A DNA stretch of 64,000 nt. Origin: Vibrio profundi (GTDB lineage: Bacteria > Pseudomonadota > Gammaproteobacteria > Enterobacterales > Vibrionaceae). Below the pieces are notes generated by a model. That model was given only the letters and a program-made list of their open reading frames with translations. It was not told the DNA's origin and made no database searches. The stretch is from NCBI RefSeq assembly GCF_005281835.1, contig NZ_RZIS01000002.1, positions 372,001 through 436,000 of the forward strand, written 5' to 3'. The position numbers were made by a program, and so were the translations under genes. Position 1 is the stretch's first letter, and each line of letters opens with the position of its first letter. This document shows, piece after piece, positions 17,985 through 26,649 of this stretch.

Positions 17985-18614
17985 TTGAAGAATTACTTTG
18001 AGAGCCCATTTGTCGGCAAATCACTGCAAGAGCAAGTCACCAACCCAAATATAGTGGTGGGTAAACACAGCTACTATTCAGGTTACTATCATAACCACAG
18101 CTTTGATGACTGCGCGCGTTACCTAATCCCAGATAGGGATGATGTCGATAAATTGATCATTGGAAGTTATTGCTCCATTGGTTCCGGTGCCGTATTTATG
18201 ATGGCGGGAAATCAAGGGCATAATCATCAATGGGTAAGCACTTTCCCATTTTTCTACCAGGATGATGAAACATTTAGCGAAGCGGAAGATGCCTTTGAAC
18301 GCGCTGGTGACACAGTGATAGGCAATGACGTATGGATTGGCTCTGAAGCGATGATTCTCAGCGGCGTAAAAGTGGGTGATGGGGCAGTGATTGCCAGTCG
18401 CGCGGTCGTGACGAAAGATGTAGACCCATATTCTATCGTTGGCTCTAACCCGGCAAAGCACATTCGTTTTCGATTTTCCGAGCAAGAAAGAGCCATGCTG
18501 CTCGAAATGAAATGGTGGGAATGGAATGACGAGCAAGTTAAAGGTGCGATGAAACTGTTGTGCTCATCGAAAATTGCAGAACTTTACCAATACTGGCAAA
18601 GCTTACCTCGTTAG
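17985..18614 (+). CDS. CatB-like xenobiotic O-acetyltransferase
   Basis: A left-handed beta-helix acetyltransferase of the CatB/Vat (type B chloramphenicol acetyltransferase) family. Hexapeptide repeats occur in [21 protein letters not shown] and [20 protein letters not shown], and the catalytic His region is GNQGHNHQW. The frame extends to an ATG at 17940, but the TTG at 17985 gives a 209-residue protein beginning KNYFESPF, the usual start and length of CatB proteins, with GAGAAAG before it; I chose this. Acetylation of chloramphenicol or a related antibiotic is plausible but unproven; many chromosomal relatives act on unknown alcohols. The stop codon lies within the first unit of a heptanucleotide repeat. 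Confidence 0.85.
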   Translation: MKNYFESPFVGKSLQEQVTNPNIVVGKHSYYSGYYHNHSFDDCARYLIPDRDDVDKLIIGSYCSIGSGAVFMMAGNQGHNHQWVSTFPFFYQDDETFSEAEDAFERAGDTVIGNDVWIGSEAMILSGVKVGDGAVIASRAVVTKDVDPYSIVGSNPAKHIRFRFSEQERAMLLEMKWWEWNDEQVKGAMKLLCSSKIAELYQYWQSLPR

Positions 18615-18644
18615 CCGTTAGCCGTTAGCCGTTAGCCGTTAGCC
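18610..18644. repeat. Tandem heptamer (GTTAGCC) x5
   Basis: Five perfect head-to-tail copies of GTTAGCC. The first contains the TAG stop of the CatB-like gene, so slippage here would change only the 3' untranslated region. The seven-base period could vary in copy number between strains. Confidence 0.95.
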
Positions 18645-18658
18645 CTTCCTCATAAATG

Positions 18659-18698
18659 AAAAACCACGTGAGAGCATCATCTCGCGTGGTTTTTTTGT
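18659..18698. terminator. Bidirectional terminator between CatB-like and LysE genes
   Basis: A stem AAACCACGTGAGA / TCTCGCGTGGTTT (one G-T pair) with a short loop, followed by a T run. It separates two convergent genes. Confidence 0.88.
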
Positions 18699-18734
18699 TT
18701 CTAATTGGCGGTTAAATTAGGTGGTAGCTCATCA

Positions 18735-19361
18735 TTACGACTTGAGTGCTAACACGGCACCAAAGGCGAATAGCCCAGCGCCACACAACTGGTTCAACGC
18801 TTTTTTCATCGTCAGCAACCGAGCCTGCAAAGCCTTTGAGGTGAACAGCATAGCTACTAAAGCGAACCAGACTCCGTGCAGCACCACCATATATAAGCCA
18901 TAAGTTAATGCGAGTGCGTTATCAGCAAAGTAGTTGCCGCTCGTCTCTGGTGAAATCACTTGGCTGAAAATACTCAGGAAGAACAACATAGTTTTGGGAT
19001 TCAGTACATTACATAAGAACCCTTGGAAGAAATGTTGTCTTGAACTAACCGGTGCTTCTGCTTGTGCCGTTACTTGTTGACCGCCACTCGCTGAGAAAAT
19101 GCCCTTAAGCCCCAAGTAAATCAGATAGGCAGACCCTGCATAACGGATGGCATTGAACAGTGTCTCATTCTGTGAGATTAAGTAACTTATTCCGAGCATT
19201 GAATAGCCGATGTGAACACAAATCGCTAAACTGACACCTATGGTTGTCCAAATCCCAGCTCGTCGCCCCTGATTAAGGCTATTCTTTAGTACAAGGACAA
19301 AATCTGCCCCAGGGCTTATAACTATCAATATTCCGAGGACGGCCAAGCTTAACAATTCCAT
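18735..19361 (-). CDS. LysE/RhtB-family amino-acid exporter
   Basis: A 208-residue membrane protein with six predicted helices and the family signature near the N-terminus (ISPGADFVLVLKNSLNQGRRAG). LysE/RhtB proteins export amino acids or homoserine-lactone-like compounds across the inner membrane. It is convergent with the CatB-like gene and divergent from the LysR gene at 19467, about 105 bases away; LysE-family exporters are often controlled by an adjacent LysR protein, so that regulator is a candidate. The substrate is not deducible. Confidence 0.9.
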   Translation of the reverse strand: MELLSLAVLGILIVISPGADFVLVLKNSLNQGRRAGIWTTIGVSLAICVHIGYSMLGISYLISQNETLFNAIRYAGSAYLIYLGLKGIFSASGGQQVTAQAEAPVSSRQHFFQGFLCNVLNPKTMLFFLSIFSQVISPETSGNYFADNALALTYGLYMVVLHGVWFALVAMLFTSKALQARLLTMKKALNQLCGAGLFAFGAVLALKS

Positions 19362-19466
19362 ATCTACTCCAAACGTTATGGTGGTGTGGTTTCGCTAGAT
19401 TGTAGGGCGAGATGGCGAATTAAATAATCGAAATAATATCTATTAAAGTGTGAGGAAAATTCACAG

Positions 19467-20339
19467 TTGAGGCATTTGAAATCTTTCCATGTATTCCATG
19501 TAGCGGCTGAGTATTCTAGTTACAGCGACGCAGCAAAAAAACTGAATATCACTCATGGTGCAGTCAGCAAGCAGATCAAAACGCTTGAAGGGTATTTGAA
19601 TCAAGTACTGTTTTATAAACAGGGGCGCAATGTACGCTTAACCGCAGAAGGTGAAATATTAAAAACCTACACCGCGCAGGCATTTGACGCCTTGGAAACT
19701 GGCGTGGGTAAACTCCAACAAGTAAGCAGCCAATGTTTGGAAGTATCGTGCGAGCCTACATTAACCATGCGCTGGCTTATGCCAAGATTATCGGATTTTC
19801 ATGCTAAGTCGGGTGGGGACGTTAGATTGTCAACGGCTGGTGGCCCCGTCATGCTTGGCAGTAATGGCTTGTCGATGGCGATTCGACGAGATGATTTTGA
19901 AATGTCTCAAGATTATAAAAAAACTCATTTGGTTGAAGAGTGGGTTGGCCCTGTGTTTTCTCCAGAGTATTGGCAGAAAGTACAAAGCGATCACAGCCAA
20001 ATAAAGCTGCTACACAGTGAAACTCGGCCACATGCTTGGCGTTTGTGGGCCGAGCGCGCGAATTTATCTCATTTTATGGAAAATACTCATCAAAGCTTTG
20101 CGCATTTTTATTTCTGCATTCAAGCGGCGGTCGATGGCTTAGGGGCGGCGATGGGCTCATATCCTTTGGTAATGGATGACATTCAAAGAGGGAACCTAGT
20201 CGCGCCGTTCGGTTTCGCCCCTTCTGGCCACGACTACGTGTTGTTAAGCCTGAACCAGCCTATCAACGATTTAGAACAACAGTTTTCGGATTGGCTTATC
20301 GAGCAAATAACGCGCTGCGTGCCAAGCGGGAGTGGTTAG
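19467..20339 (+). CDS. LysR-family regulator (GcvA-like)
   Basis: A 290-residue LysR protein with the HTH at about 5-60 (HVFHVAAEYSSYSDAAKKLN, HGAVSKQIKTLE) and an effector domain. The N-terminus (RHLKSFHVFHVAAEY) resembles the GcvA subgroup. The frame begins with TTG at 19467, with GAGGAA about 10 bases before; no internal ATG retains the whole HTH, so TTG is the likely start. It is divergent from the LysE exporter and is probably its regulator. Confidence 0.87.
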   Translation: MRHLKSFHVFHVAAEYSSYSDAAKKLNITHGAVSKQIKTLEGYLNQVLFYKQGRNVRLTAEGEILKTYTAQAFDALETGVGKLQQVSSQCLEVSCEPTLTMRWLMPRLSDFHAKSGGDVRLSTAGGPVMLGSNGLSMAIRRDDFEMSQDYKKTHLVEEWVGPVFSPEYWQKVQSDHSQIKLLHSETRPHAWRLWAERANLSHFMENTHQSFAHFYFCIQAAVDGLGAAMGSYPLVMDDIQRGNLVAPFGFAPSGHDYVLLSLNQPINDLEQQFSDWLIEQITRCVPSGSG

Positions 20340-20433
20340 CTGAAACGATGTTGAGGCGGTAGATGTGGCAATTGATTTATCTCTGTAACTTAACTGTACC
20401 ATACTGAAGGTATGTGCTTTTAAAGGTTACGAA

Positions 20434-21222
20434 ATGAAGAACTTAAAGCGATACCAATACGAGCGTTATGCCGTGCTATGCAATTTGGCCTATCGAAGAG
20501 TGCTAAAACAAACACGCTATGGTTTTGCTCCAAGTGGCCAGCGAATTGTCGCCAATCGATTTGGTAAGACCTTAATGCGAGTGCTGTGGAGTAATGACAG
20601 CGATGAAGTGATCGTGGTGATTAAAGGGTCGCATAACGTTTGGGATTGGTTGCTTAATTTATGGTTCTGGCAACGAAGTTGTCGCTATCTTGGCCTAAAT
20701 TACTCAATACATGCGGGCTTTCATTATTTACTTCGCCAAGAAAGCTTACCGAAACATCGTGATGATCGATTAGGCGATAATGTGGTTGAGCGCTTGCTAT
20801 CGATTATTGAACCACATATTCAAAGGGGCAAACGCATCACTTTTACCGGGCATTCTTCTGGCGGTTCTATAGGTTGTGTGTTGGCAGATTATGTTGAACG
20901 TAAATATCCTAAATCTATCAAAAGGGTAGTCACATTCGGCCAGCCTGCAGTGGGTGGTTGGGCGTTTAAAAAACGTTATGGATTAGCACACAAAACCTAT
21001 CGAGTATGCTGCGATTTAGATATCGTCACCTTCCTGCCTATGGTGCCTGGTTACTATTGGCATGTCGGAAAACTGTTGTGGCTTTATAACGGTCGAATCT
21101 ACGAAAACACGCCAACCATTATTCGTTTAAGCCGCTCAATTGGTTCGTGGGTTATCAGGCCTTTCTCTTACCATTTGATGAGTAAATATATTCGTAACAA
21201 AGACTTTTTCGACGAACGTTAG
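20434..21222 (+). CDS. Class 3 lipase family protein
   Basis: A 262-residue alpha/beta hydrolase with the nucleophile elbow GHSSG (Ser141) in RITFTGHSSGGSIGCVLADYV, and an N-terminal helical region. A catalytic Asp in CCDLDIVTFLP and a late His are consistent with lipase class 3. No signal peptide is seen, so it would be cytoplasmic or peripheral, acting on lipids or esters of unknown identity. The ATG follows GGTTACGAA without a strong Shine-Dalgarno. Single gene, with non-coding DNA on both sides. Confidence 0.8.
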   Translation: MKNLKRYQYERYAVLCNLAYRRVLKQTRYGFAPSGQRIVANRFGKTLMRVLWSNDSDEVIVVIKGSHNVWDWLLNLWFWQRSCRYLGLNYSIHAGFHYLLRQESLPKHRDDRLGDNVVERLLSIIEPHIQRGKRITFTGHSSGGSIGCVLADYVERKYPKSIKRVVTFGQPAVGGWAFKKRYGLAHKTYRVCCDLDIVTFLPMVPGYYWHVGKLLWLYNGRIYENTPTIIRLSRSIGSWVIRPFSYHLMSKYIRNKDFFDER

Positions 21223-21584
21223 ATCCAATACTGCCTACTAGTTTTTTTGAGATCGGCTTACTCAGCTCTCCATCGCTATGTCATACAAAAGTTTCTTTAT
21301 TTTCTCGGCTGGCCACACGATAGCCCGGGTAAGTACTTGTTAATAAATAGAAGAATGACGAGTATTAATCCGATAGGATATTAGACAGTGCAGTTCTAAC
21401 GAACATTTGGATTATAAGGACGTAAATATGGGTGATTTACCAGAAGAAAGGCACGAGCACTGTGACGAGAGATGATTCATAAGGTTTGGCTGTTTAACTA
21501 GAAATCAGTTAAGTCATTACCGCTCAAACGTTAGTTCAGATGGTATTGTCACTTACGAGTAGCACCATGTTTTAAGGAGAAAAC
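21223..21584. other. Intergenic stretch with a possible 15-codon leader ORF
   Basis: No conventional gene. A short frame (21428-21475, MGDLPEERHEHCDER) has AAGGA 8 bases before its ATG and is described separately as a candidate. The rest is AT-rich and unremarkable. Confidence 0.5.
21428..21475 (+). CDS. Candidate 15-residue small ORF (unsupported by homology)
   Basis: ATG preceded by AAGGACG gives MGDLPEERHEHCDER, ending in TGA. It is highly charged and Cys/His-containing, about 110 bases before the nitrilase-family gene. It could be a leader peptide, a gene remnant or chance. It has no family that I recognise. Confidence 0.25.
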   Translation: MGDLPEERHEHCDER

Positions 21585-22343
21585 GTGAAAACAGATTTAA
21601 CGATTAGTTTGGCTCAAGTCTCCGTCGCAAGAGGCGACATTCCCACGAACTTAGAACACCACCTTCAAATGATTGAGCAATCTTCGCTTCACAATGCTGA
21701 CGTTGTTGTTTTTCCAGAGCTATCACTGACGGGCTATGAACTTGATTTGGCGGCTAAGCTTGCCTTTTCTCCTAAGTCATCGAATTTCGAAGTCTTGTCT
21801 CAAGCCTCTGTTAAAAATGAAATCATCGTGATCGCAGGTGTTCCGTTACGTTCGGAGCATTCTTCAAAGCCAACCATTGGCGCGGTTATTTGCTTCCCTA
21901 ACGGTACGGTTCAGTTTTACTCAAAACAATATCTGCATGCTGGTGAAGATACGTATTGTTCATTTGGCGAGATGGACTATGCCATTGATGTCAAAGGACA
22001 TCGAATTGCATTGGCTATTTGTGCCGATTTTACCAAACCAGAGCATTCTCAAAGAGCTCGAGGCTTGGGTGCCGACATTTACGTTGCAAGCGCTCTAATT
22101 TCTGATAATGGGTTTGACGCGGATGCAAAGATTTTATCGAGAATCGCGTCAGAACATGGTTTTCCTGTGCTTTTAAGTAATCATATTTCAGCCACCGGAG
22201 GTTGGGAAACCTGCGGAAACAGTGCTGTCTGGGATAAGGATGGAGAGCGTGTTCCAAGTTCTATTTCTGATAGCCGCGGTTTGGTTTTGTGTCGCTTTTC
22301 TGGCAGTGATATTGAACTAAAAGCAATAAAGCAGTGCGCTTAA
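21585..22343 (+). CDS. Carbon-nitrogen hydrolase (nitrilase superfamily)
   Basis: A 252-residue hydrolase with the catalytic triad of the superfamily: Glu in VVFPELSLTGYEL, Lys in VQFYSKQYLHAGED, and Cys in IALAICADFTKP. These enzymes hydrolyse amide or nitrile C-N bonds in the cytoplasm. The ATG-region start is actually a GTG (21585) after AAGGAGAA, a strong ribosome site. No neighbour identifies the substrate. Likely an amidase of the N-carbamoyl or omega-amidase type, but I would not choose between them. Confidence 0.88.
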   Translation: MKTDLTISLAQVSVARGDIPTNLEHHLQMIEQSSLHNADVVVFPELSLTGYELDLAAKLAFSPKSSNFEVLSQASVKNEIIVIAGVPLRSEHSSKPTIGAVICFPNGTVQFYSKQYLHAGEDTYCSFGEMDYAIDVKGHRIALAICADFTKPEHSQRARGLGADIYVASALISDNGFDADAKILSRIASEHGFPVLLSNHISATGGWETCGNSAVWDKDGERVPSSISDSRGLVLCRFSGSDIELKAIKQCA

Positions 22344-22437
22344 TGTGAGAGTAATCCGATTAAATGTCGTTGCAGCGGCGTGATAAATTGGGTGTGAAAA
22401 GAACATTAGTGAGGCGTTGGGCTTCAAGGAAAAGAAA

Positions 22438-22788
22438 GTGATAGAAAGGAAACGAGGTGCCTATCAAGGCCGAAATAAGTCCTCAGCTTATAAAGATTTA
22501 GTATGGACAGTGGCAACATCGTTCGACACTTCATTAGACATAGTGGGTCAAACAAAACTCACGCTAGAAACAATCGAGAAGAATCTTGAAGAGTTGGGCT
22601 CAAGTAAAACTCAAACTGTAAGCGCACAAGTGTTTATCGCGAACATGCATGAAAAAGCTCTCATGGATAAAGTTTGGTGTGAATGGCTAGGTGACAACCC
22701 AGATGATTGGCCTCAACGTGCCTGTTTGGGTGTGGCGTTAGAAGGTGATGTTCTTATTGAAGTCACGGTTACTGCCGTTAGGTATTAG
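22438..22788 (+). CDS. RidA/YjgF/UK114-family protein
   Basis: A 116-residue RidA-like protein (enamine/imine deaminase family), with a typical sheet-and-helix pattern (LVWTVATSFDTSLDIVGQTKLTLETIE..., ending VEGDVLIEVTVTAV-like). The frame opens at a TTG (22417), but GTG at 22438 has AAGGA 7 bases before and a normal N-terminus, so I chose it. The arginine that binds the carboxylate of the substrate in catalytic members is not obvious (RACLGVAL is the likely equivalent), so activity is uncertain. Confidence 0.8.
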   Translation: MIERKRGAYQGRNKSSAYKDLVWTVATSFDTSLDIVGQTKLTLETIEKNLEELGSSKTQTVSAQVFIANMHEKALMDKVWCEWLGDNPDDWPQRACLGVALEGDVLIEVTVTAVRY

Positions 22789-22908
22789 GCCTTCTATCGA
22801 TACATTATTATTTTGGTTTACGGTGTACTCGTGAGGAGCGTTGTGCGCAGCTGCCTTCCTCACCACAGAGTGAACCTACAGCGAATGTTTGAGCAATGGA
22901 GAATATAT

Positions 22909-23385
22909 ATGATCGTAAGGAAAGCGGCCAAACAAGACTCTAGTCAGCTGTTACAGTTACTTAAGTTAAAAGCCGAATTTGACCGCAGCATGAAAGGGTT
23001 TGACGGCCAAATAACAACCACGAAAGAGAAAATCGAGCATACATTATTTGGTGACTACCCATTTGCTCATGCTTTGTTATTGGAGCTGGATTCGCAAACT
23101 CTAGGCTTTGCTCTTTTTCATTATCGCTACTCTTCTTTTAGCGGCGAGCCGTCTATTTGGCTCGATGACTTATTGATTATTGGAGAGCAACGCTCCAAGG
23201 GTTATGGCCGTGAGTTAATGCATGCAATGAGAGTGGAGGCTGAGAAGTCTGGTGTCTCTCATATTGCGTGGACGGCAAGTCCTTTGAATACAAAAGCTCA
23301 TAAATTTTACAAAGGGTTAGGTGCGGAAATTGAACGAATGGATGGCCAGCGACCTTACTTCCGTTGGCCTGTATGCGGACAGTAA
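22909..23385 (+). CDS. GNAT-family N-acetyltransferase
   Basis: A 158-residue GNAT protein. The acetyl-CoA binding motif A is ERSKGYGRELMHAM-like (LLIIGEQRSKGYGRELM, about 88-105), followed by KAHKFYKGLGAEIERMDG near the C-terminus. I chose ATG at 22909 because GGAG precedes it; a longer frame to 22813 lacks a ribosome site. The pattern resembles polyamine- or spermine-acetylating small GNATs, but the acceptor is unknown. Confidence 0.85.
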   Translation: MIVRKAAKQDSSQLLQLLKLKAEFDRSMKGFDGQITTTKEKIEHTLFGDYPFAHALLLELDSQTLGFALFHYRYSSFSGEPSIWLDDLLIIGEQRSKGYGRELMHAMRVEAEKSGVSHIAWTASPLNTKAHKFYKGLGAEIERMDGQRPYFRWPVCGQ

Positions 23386-23568
23386 CGCTTTTTGCGGTGA
23401 ACGCTAACGTGGAAATGTCTTAATTTATAAAGGGTTGCATTACTTTAATACGCCGTGATTTCTCAAGCATGATTAATGTATTAATAAGGTTATTTAAGGT
23501 CAAAAGATTAGAGTCGCTCAGCCGTTACAAGTAACCTTTAACCTCTTTAGCTATACGACTGTTCGAAA

Positions 23569-23973
23569 ATGAAAGCAGATAAAACCTATCAAAAAATGAC
23601 ATTCCACCATGTAGGTATTCCTACAAAAGACTACTTACCTGAGGAGACTCATAACGCTTCGTTGAAGATGCATGCCGCAGGGTATTTTGAAACACCTTAC
23701 GCGATGGAATGGATGAACTTTGATGAAGACAGCTCACTTCCCGAAATAATTAAAATACAGCCTCATATTGGTTATGTCGTGGAAAACCTCAAGGATGCGA
23801 TTAGGGGGAGAAACGTTGTTTTGGAACCAAGAAGCCCGGCGTCAGGAGTCACAGTGGCGTTCATATTGGAAGGTCGAGATCTGATTGAGTTCTTACAGTT
23901 TGATAAGCCCGAGCAAGAAGTCTGGCCGCATCCAAATAAATTTATGTTGGAAATCATAGGGAAAGAGGGATAG
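23569..23973 (+). CDS. VOC-superfamily (glyoxalase-like) protein
   Basis: A 134-residue protein with one vicinal-oxygen-chelate module: FHHVGIPTKDY provides the first metal His, and AFILEGRDLIEFLQF contains the expected acidic ligand. Single-module proteins normally dimerise to make a metal site. The function may be dioxygenase, epimerase or ligand binding; I cannot tell which. Monocistronic. Confidence 0.7.
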   Translation: MKADKTYQKMTFHHVGIPTKDYLPEETHNASLKMHAAGYFETPYAMEWMNFDEDSSLPEIIKIQPHIGYVVENLKDAIRGRNVVLEPRSPASGVTVAFILEGRDLIEFLQFDKPEQEVWPHPNKFMLEIIGKEG

Positions 23974-24095
23974 TCGCTTTGTTAGGTTATTCTATATCCA
24001 GCGTGTTTTTGTATGTGAGTTAGGTGTCGCCATCTAGGTGCTTGGTTGTAAAACCAAAGGCTCTACCTGCCTAATACGAAAGGAAGTTTCAATCC

Positions 24096-24305
24096 ATGGA
24101 AAAGGTTGATTGGCATAAAAATCAGATTGATGACGATACGATCATCACGGATAGCTACAAAACTACCCAGAATGTTCGTCGGTACTTCAAAACTAAACTA
24201 GGTGAACAGTTCAAATTTGATCGTGATTTTATGAGTTGGATGAAGGGGGCAACCGGGCAAACAATGGGCGATGCTTTGCAAGAGTGGATTCGCCGCCAGT
24301 CTTAG
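24096..24305 (+). CDS. Small protein with DUF6434-like domain
   Basis: A 69-residue protein (MEKVDWHKNQIDDDTIITDSY...). It resembles the small domain often attached to SAP-type DNA-binding proteins, with a conserved WHK start, a TQNVRRYFKTKLGEQFKF core and a C-terminal helix (DFMSWMKGATGQTMGDAL). AAGGAAG lies before the ATG, so it is probably translated. Assignment is from memory of the family and is tentative. Confidence 0.6.
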   Translation: MEKVDWHKNQIDDDTIITDSYKTTQNVRRYFKTKLGEQFKFDRDFMSWMKGATGQTMGDALQEWIRRQS

Positions 24306-24360
24306 GTAACTCTTAAAAATAAAACAGCAGTCCCGCTCAGCCGTTGGGGTTTAAGCAATC

Positions 24361-24392
24361 TGCGCTTTGCATCTTAGCAAAGCGCATTTTTG
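24361..24392. terminator. Bidirectional terminator
   Basis: TGCGCTTTGC / GCAAAGCGCA stem (10 bp) with a 6-7-base loop followed by TTTTT. It stands between the DUF6434-like gene and the convergent ppiB. Confidence 0.8.
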
Positions 24393-24400
24393 TGCCTAGA

Positions 24401-24895
24401 TTAGTCAGTAATCGTCACTTTTTCGATGGTGATGGCATCCATCGGCACGTCGTCATGGCCAGCGACAGTGGTTGTCATTGCTTTGCCGATATTGTTCACA
24501 ACTTCCATACCTGCCGTTACTTTACCAAATACCGCATAACCCCAACCGTTATTGGTGGTCGCTGTGTAATCCAGAAAGTCATTATCTTCAAGGTTGATGA
24601 AAAATTGAGAAGTCGCTGAATGTGGTGCATCAGTACGCGCCATCGCAATGGTACCGACGGTATTTTTCAGGCCACGATTTGCTTCATTCACGATAGGCGC
24701 GTGCGTTGGTTTTTCTTTCATCTTTTGAGTGAAGCCACCACCTTGAATCATGAATCCGTCGATAACGCGGTGAAAGATTGTATGCTCGTAAAACCCCTCT
24801 TGGCAGTACTTTAGAAAGTTCTTAGAGCTAACCGGTGCTTTCTCTAAATCCAGTTCAATGGTGATATCACCGTAATTGGTCGAAAAAATAATCAT
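24401..24895 (-). CDS. ppiB: Cyclophilin-type peptidyl-prolyl isomerase, cytoplasmic
   Basis: Catalyses cis-trans isomerisation of Xaa-Pro bonds in the cytoplasm. The 164-residue length and motifs fit PpiB: FHRVIDGFMIQGG, GTIAMARTDAPHSATSQFFIN and GYAVFGKVTAGMEVV. There is no signal peptide, which separates it from periplasmic PpiA. The frame has a TTG three codons earlier (24904), but the ATG at 24895 begins MIIFSTNYGD, as in the family, so I chose it. Monocistronic, ending at a shared terminator. Confidence 0.93.
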   Translation of the reverse strand: MIIFSTNYGDITIELDLEKAPVSSKNFLKYCQEGFYEHTIFHRVIDGFMIQGGGFTQKMKEKPTHAPIVNEANRGLKNTVGTIAMARTDAPHSATSQFFINLEDNDFLDYTATTNNGWGYAVFGKVTAGMEVVNNIGKAMTTTVAGHDDVPMDAITIEKVTITD

Positions 24896-25033
24896 AGTGT
24901 TCAAAGCTATTTAGGTAGTAGAAATAATAGTGTGATTATACGTGATACTGAGCCACACAGTAGCTTTACCTGCATTATGAAATGATTAGAATACGCAGTT
25001 AACTGAATGATTTAATTAAAGGTAAGGACACCT

Positions 25034-26050
25034 ATGACAGCTTTACTGCCTAAACCATTAAAATCTGGCGACAAAATTGGATTTTTCTCCCCTTCGTCAA
25101 CTGCCACTGTGTTTGCACCAAAGCGTTTTTCACGAGCGAAAGACTTTTTGGAATCGAAAGGCTTTGTACTAAAGGCCGGAAGTTTGACCGGTTGCTCGGA
25201 TTATTATCGCTCTGGTTCCATTAAGGATAGAGCCGAAGAATTGAATGAGCTGATTCGCGATCCAGAGGTTCGCTGCATCATTTCAACTATCGGTGGTAAT
25301 AACAGTAATGCGCTCCTGCCTTATATCGATTATCAGGCGCTACGCAACGACCCAAAGATCATTATTGGCTATTCAGATGTGACAGCGCTATTGCTTGGCA
25401 TTCATGCTCAAACTGGCATGACGACATTTTATGGCCCAGCTCTGGTGGCATCCTTTGGCGAGTTGTCACCACTTGTTGATCAAACATTCGAGTCGTTTGT
25501 TGAGGTTTGTATGGGCCAACCAGCCTTGCCTTACTCGTATTCGATGCCAAAGCAATGGACCGATGTGATGATTGATTGGGAATCTCAGGAGCATGCAAAG
25601 CCTGTGTATGACAATCAATGGGAGTTTTTGGGGGAAGGGGTCATTAAAGGGCGCGTGATGGGTGGAAACTTGAGTACCATGCGAGCGATTTGGGGTAGCC
25701 AATACATGCCCGAGATTAAGAAGGGCGACATCTTTCTTATAGAAGATTGTATGCACGGTATTGAAGTGTTAGAGCGTTCTTTTGCACATATGAAGGCTTG
25801 TGGCGTGTTCGATAAAGTCTCCGCTATCGTGCTAGGCAAACATGAACTGTTTGATGATAAAGGGACAGGCCGAACGCCTTTAGATGTTCTATTGGAGGTA
25901 CTCGCCGGTCAAACACTCCCAATACTCAATGGTTTTGACAGTTGCCACACTCACCCTATGTTAGTTACGCCAATCGGTGTACAAGGTGAAATTGATTTCG
26001 ACGCACAGACATTCAACCTATCGAGCCCTTGGCTTCAATCTGATGGTTAA
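25034..26050 (+). CDS. LD-carboxypeptidase / MccF-like S66 peptidase
   Basis: A 338-residue serine peptidase of family S66. The nucleophile Ser sits in IIGYSDVTALLLG, a catalytic Glu in IFLIEDCMHGIE, and a His near SCHTHPMLVTPIG. Members either trim tetrapeptides of recycled murein (LdcA) or cleave microcin C, giving immunity (MccF). The length and the GMTTFYGPAL segment fit the MccF-like branch somewhat better. It lies next to a GrpB-like and a GNAT gene in the same direction, a set of small resistance-like enzymes, but no toxin operon is present. Cytoplasmic. Confidence 0.85.
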   Translation: MTALLPKPLKSGDKIGFFSPSSTATVFAPKRFSRAKDFLESKGFVLKAGSLTGCSDYYRSGSIKDRAEELNELIRDPEVRCIISTIGGNNSNALLPYIDYQALRNDPKIIIGYSDVTALLLGIHAQTGMTTFYGPALVASFGELSPLVDQTFESFVEVCMGQPALPYSYSMPKQWTDVMIDWESQEHAKPVYDNQWEFLGEGVIKGRVMGGNLSTMRAIWGSQYMPEIKKGDIFLIEDCMHGIEVLERSFAHMKACGVFDKVSAIVLGKHELFDDKGTGRTPLDVLLEVLAGQTLPILNGFDSCHTHPMLVTPIGVQGEIDFDAQTFNLSSPWLQSDG

Positions 26051-26098
26051 TTTATCTGTGTGTAAGGTATTGAATACCTTTGTGGGGAGTATTGAAAC

Positions 26099-26575
26099 GT
26101 GAGTATGAAGTTCTATCCATCAAGTGATTATCAGAAAAAGTGTCAATCCCAGTTCGATGTTTACCGGCAGCAAGTGCTAAGCCAATTGCCAAACGCGAAG
26201 GTTGAGCATATTGGTGCGTCGTCCATTACTGGGGCGATATCAAAAGGGGATTTGGATATCTTTGTGGGGGTGCCCGCAGCAGAATTTGAATCGTCGGTTA
26301 CGCGTCTACAGACATTAGAGTTCAAAGAAAAGCCTGACACGTTGCGCACAGAATCGCTGTGTATGTTAGAACATTTAAACCAAGATATAGCGCTACAGGT
26401 GGTTGCGCTTGGATCGGAATTCGAATGCTTTTTAGCATTTCGTAATGCATTAAACCAATCACCTAAGTTAGTCGCTCAATACAATGCTTTGAAAATGAGT
26501 TGTGAGGGGTTAACTCATGAAGCGTATCGTGAAAAGAAATCTGCTTTTATTGAGCAAGTGCTTTCCTTGGTGTAA
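26099..26575 (+). CDS. GrpB-like (UPF0157) nucleotidyltransferase-fold protein
   Basis: A 158-residue protein of the GrpB family, with the nucleotidyltransferase-like core VEHIGASSITGAISKGDLDIFVGV. Most members have an active-site GS-x-[AV] and acidic pair, here GASSI...DLDI. The family is uncharacterised biochemically and is often found near dephospho-CoA kinase or toxin-like genes. It starts at GTG (26099) or ATG (26105); GGGGAG about 13 bases before favours GTG. It lies about 50 bases after the LD-carboxypeptidase gene and may be co-transcribed. Confidence 0.8.
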   Translation: MSMKFYPSSDYQKKCQSQFDVYRQQVLSQLPNAKVEHIGASSITGAISKGDLDIFVGVPAAEFESSVTRLQTLEFKEKPDTLRTESLCMLEHLNQDIALQVVALGSEFECFLAFRNALNQSPKLVAQYNALKMSCEGLTHEAYREKKSAFIEQVLSLV

Positions 26576-26649
26576 AGCTTTGCTCAACCCCCTATGTATT
26601 TCTATCAAGCATGAGAGACCTTTAGCGAGTGAACACAATAAGGAACCAC

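Noticed and set aside
18610..18644. GTTAGCC array as CRISPR or integron element
   Set aside because: Seven-base units are directly adjacent with no spacers, and the sequence does not fit GTTRRRY.
24017..24078. Nested inverted repeat (TTAGG...CCTAA, TAGGT...ACCT, TTGGTT...AACCAA) resembling an integron attC site or a tRNA
   Set aside because: The GTTAGGT and GCCTAAT ends face the wrong way for attC (which begins RYYYAAC and ends GTTRRRY), there are no cassette boundaries, and the fold lacks the T and D arms of a tRNA.
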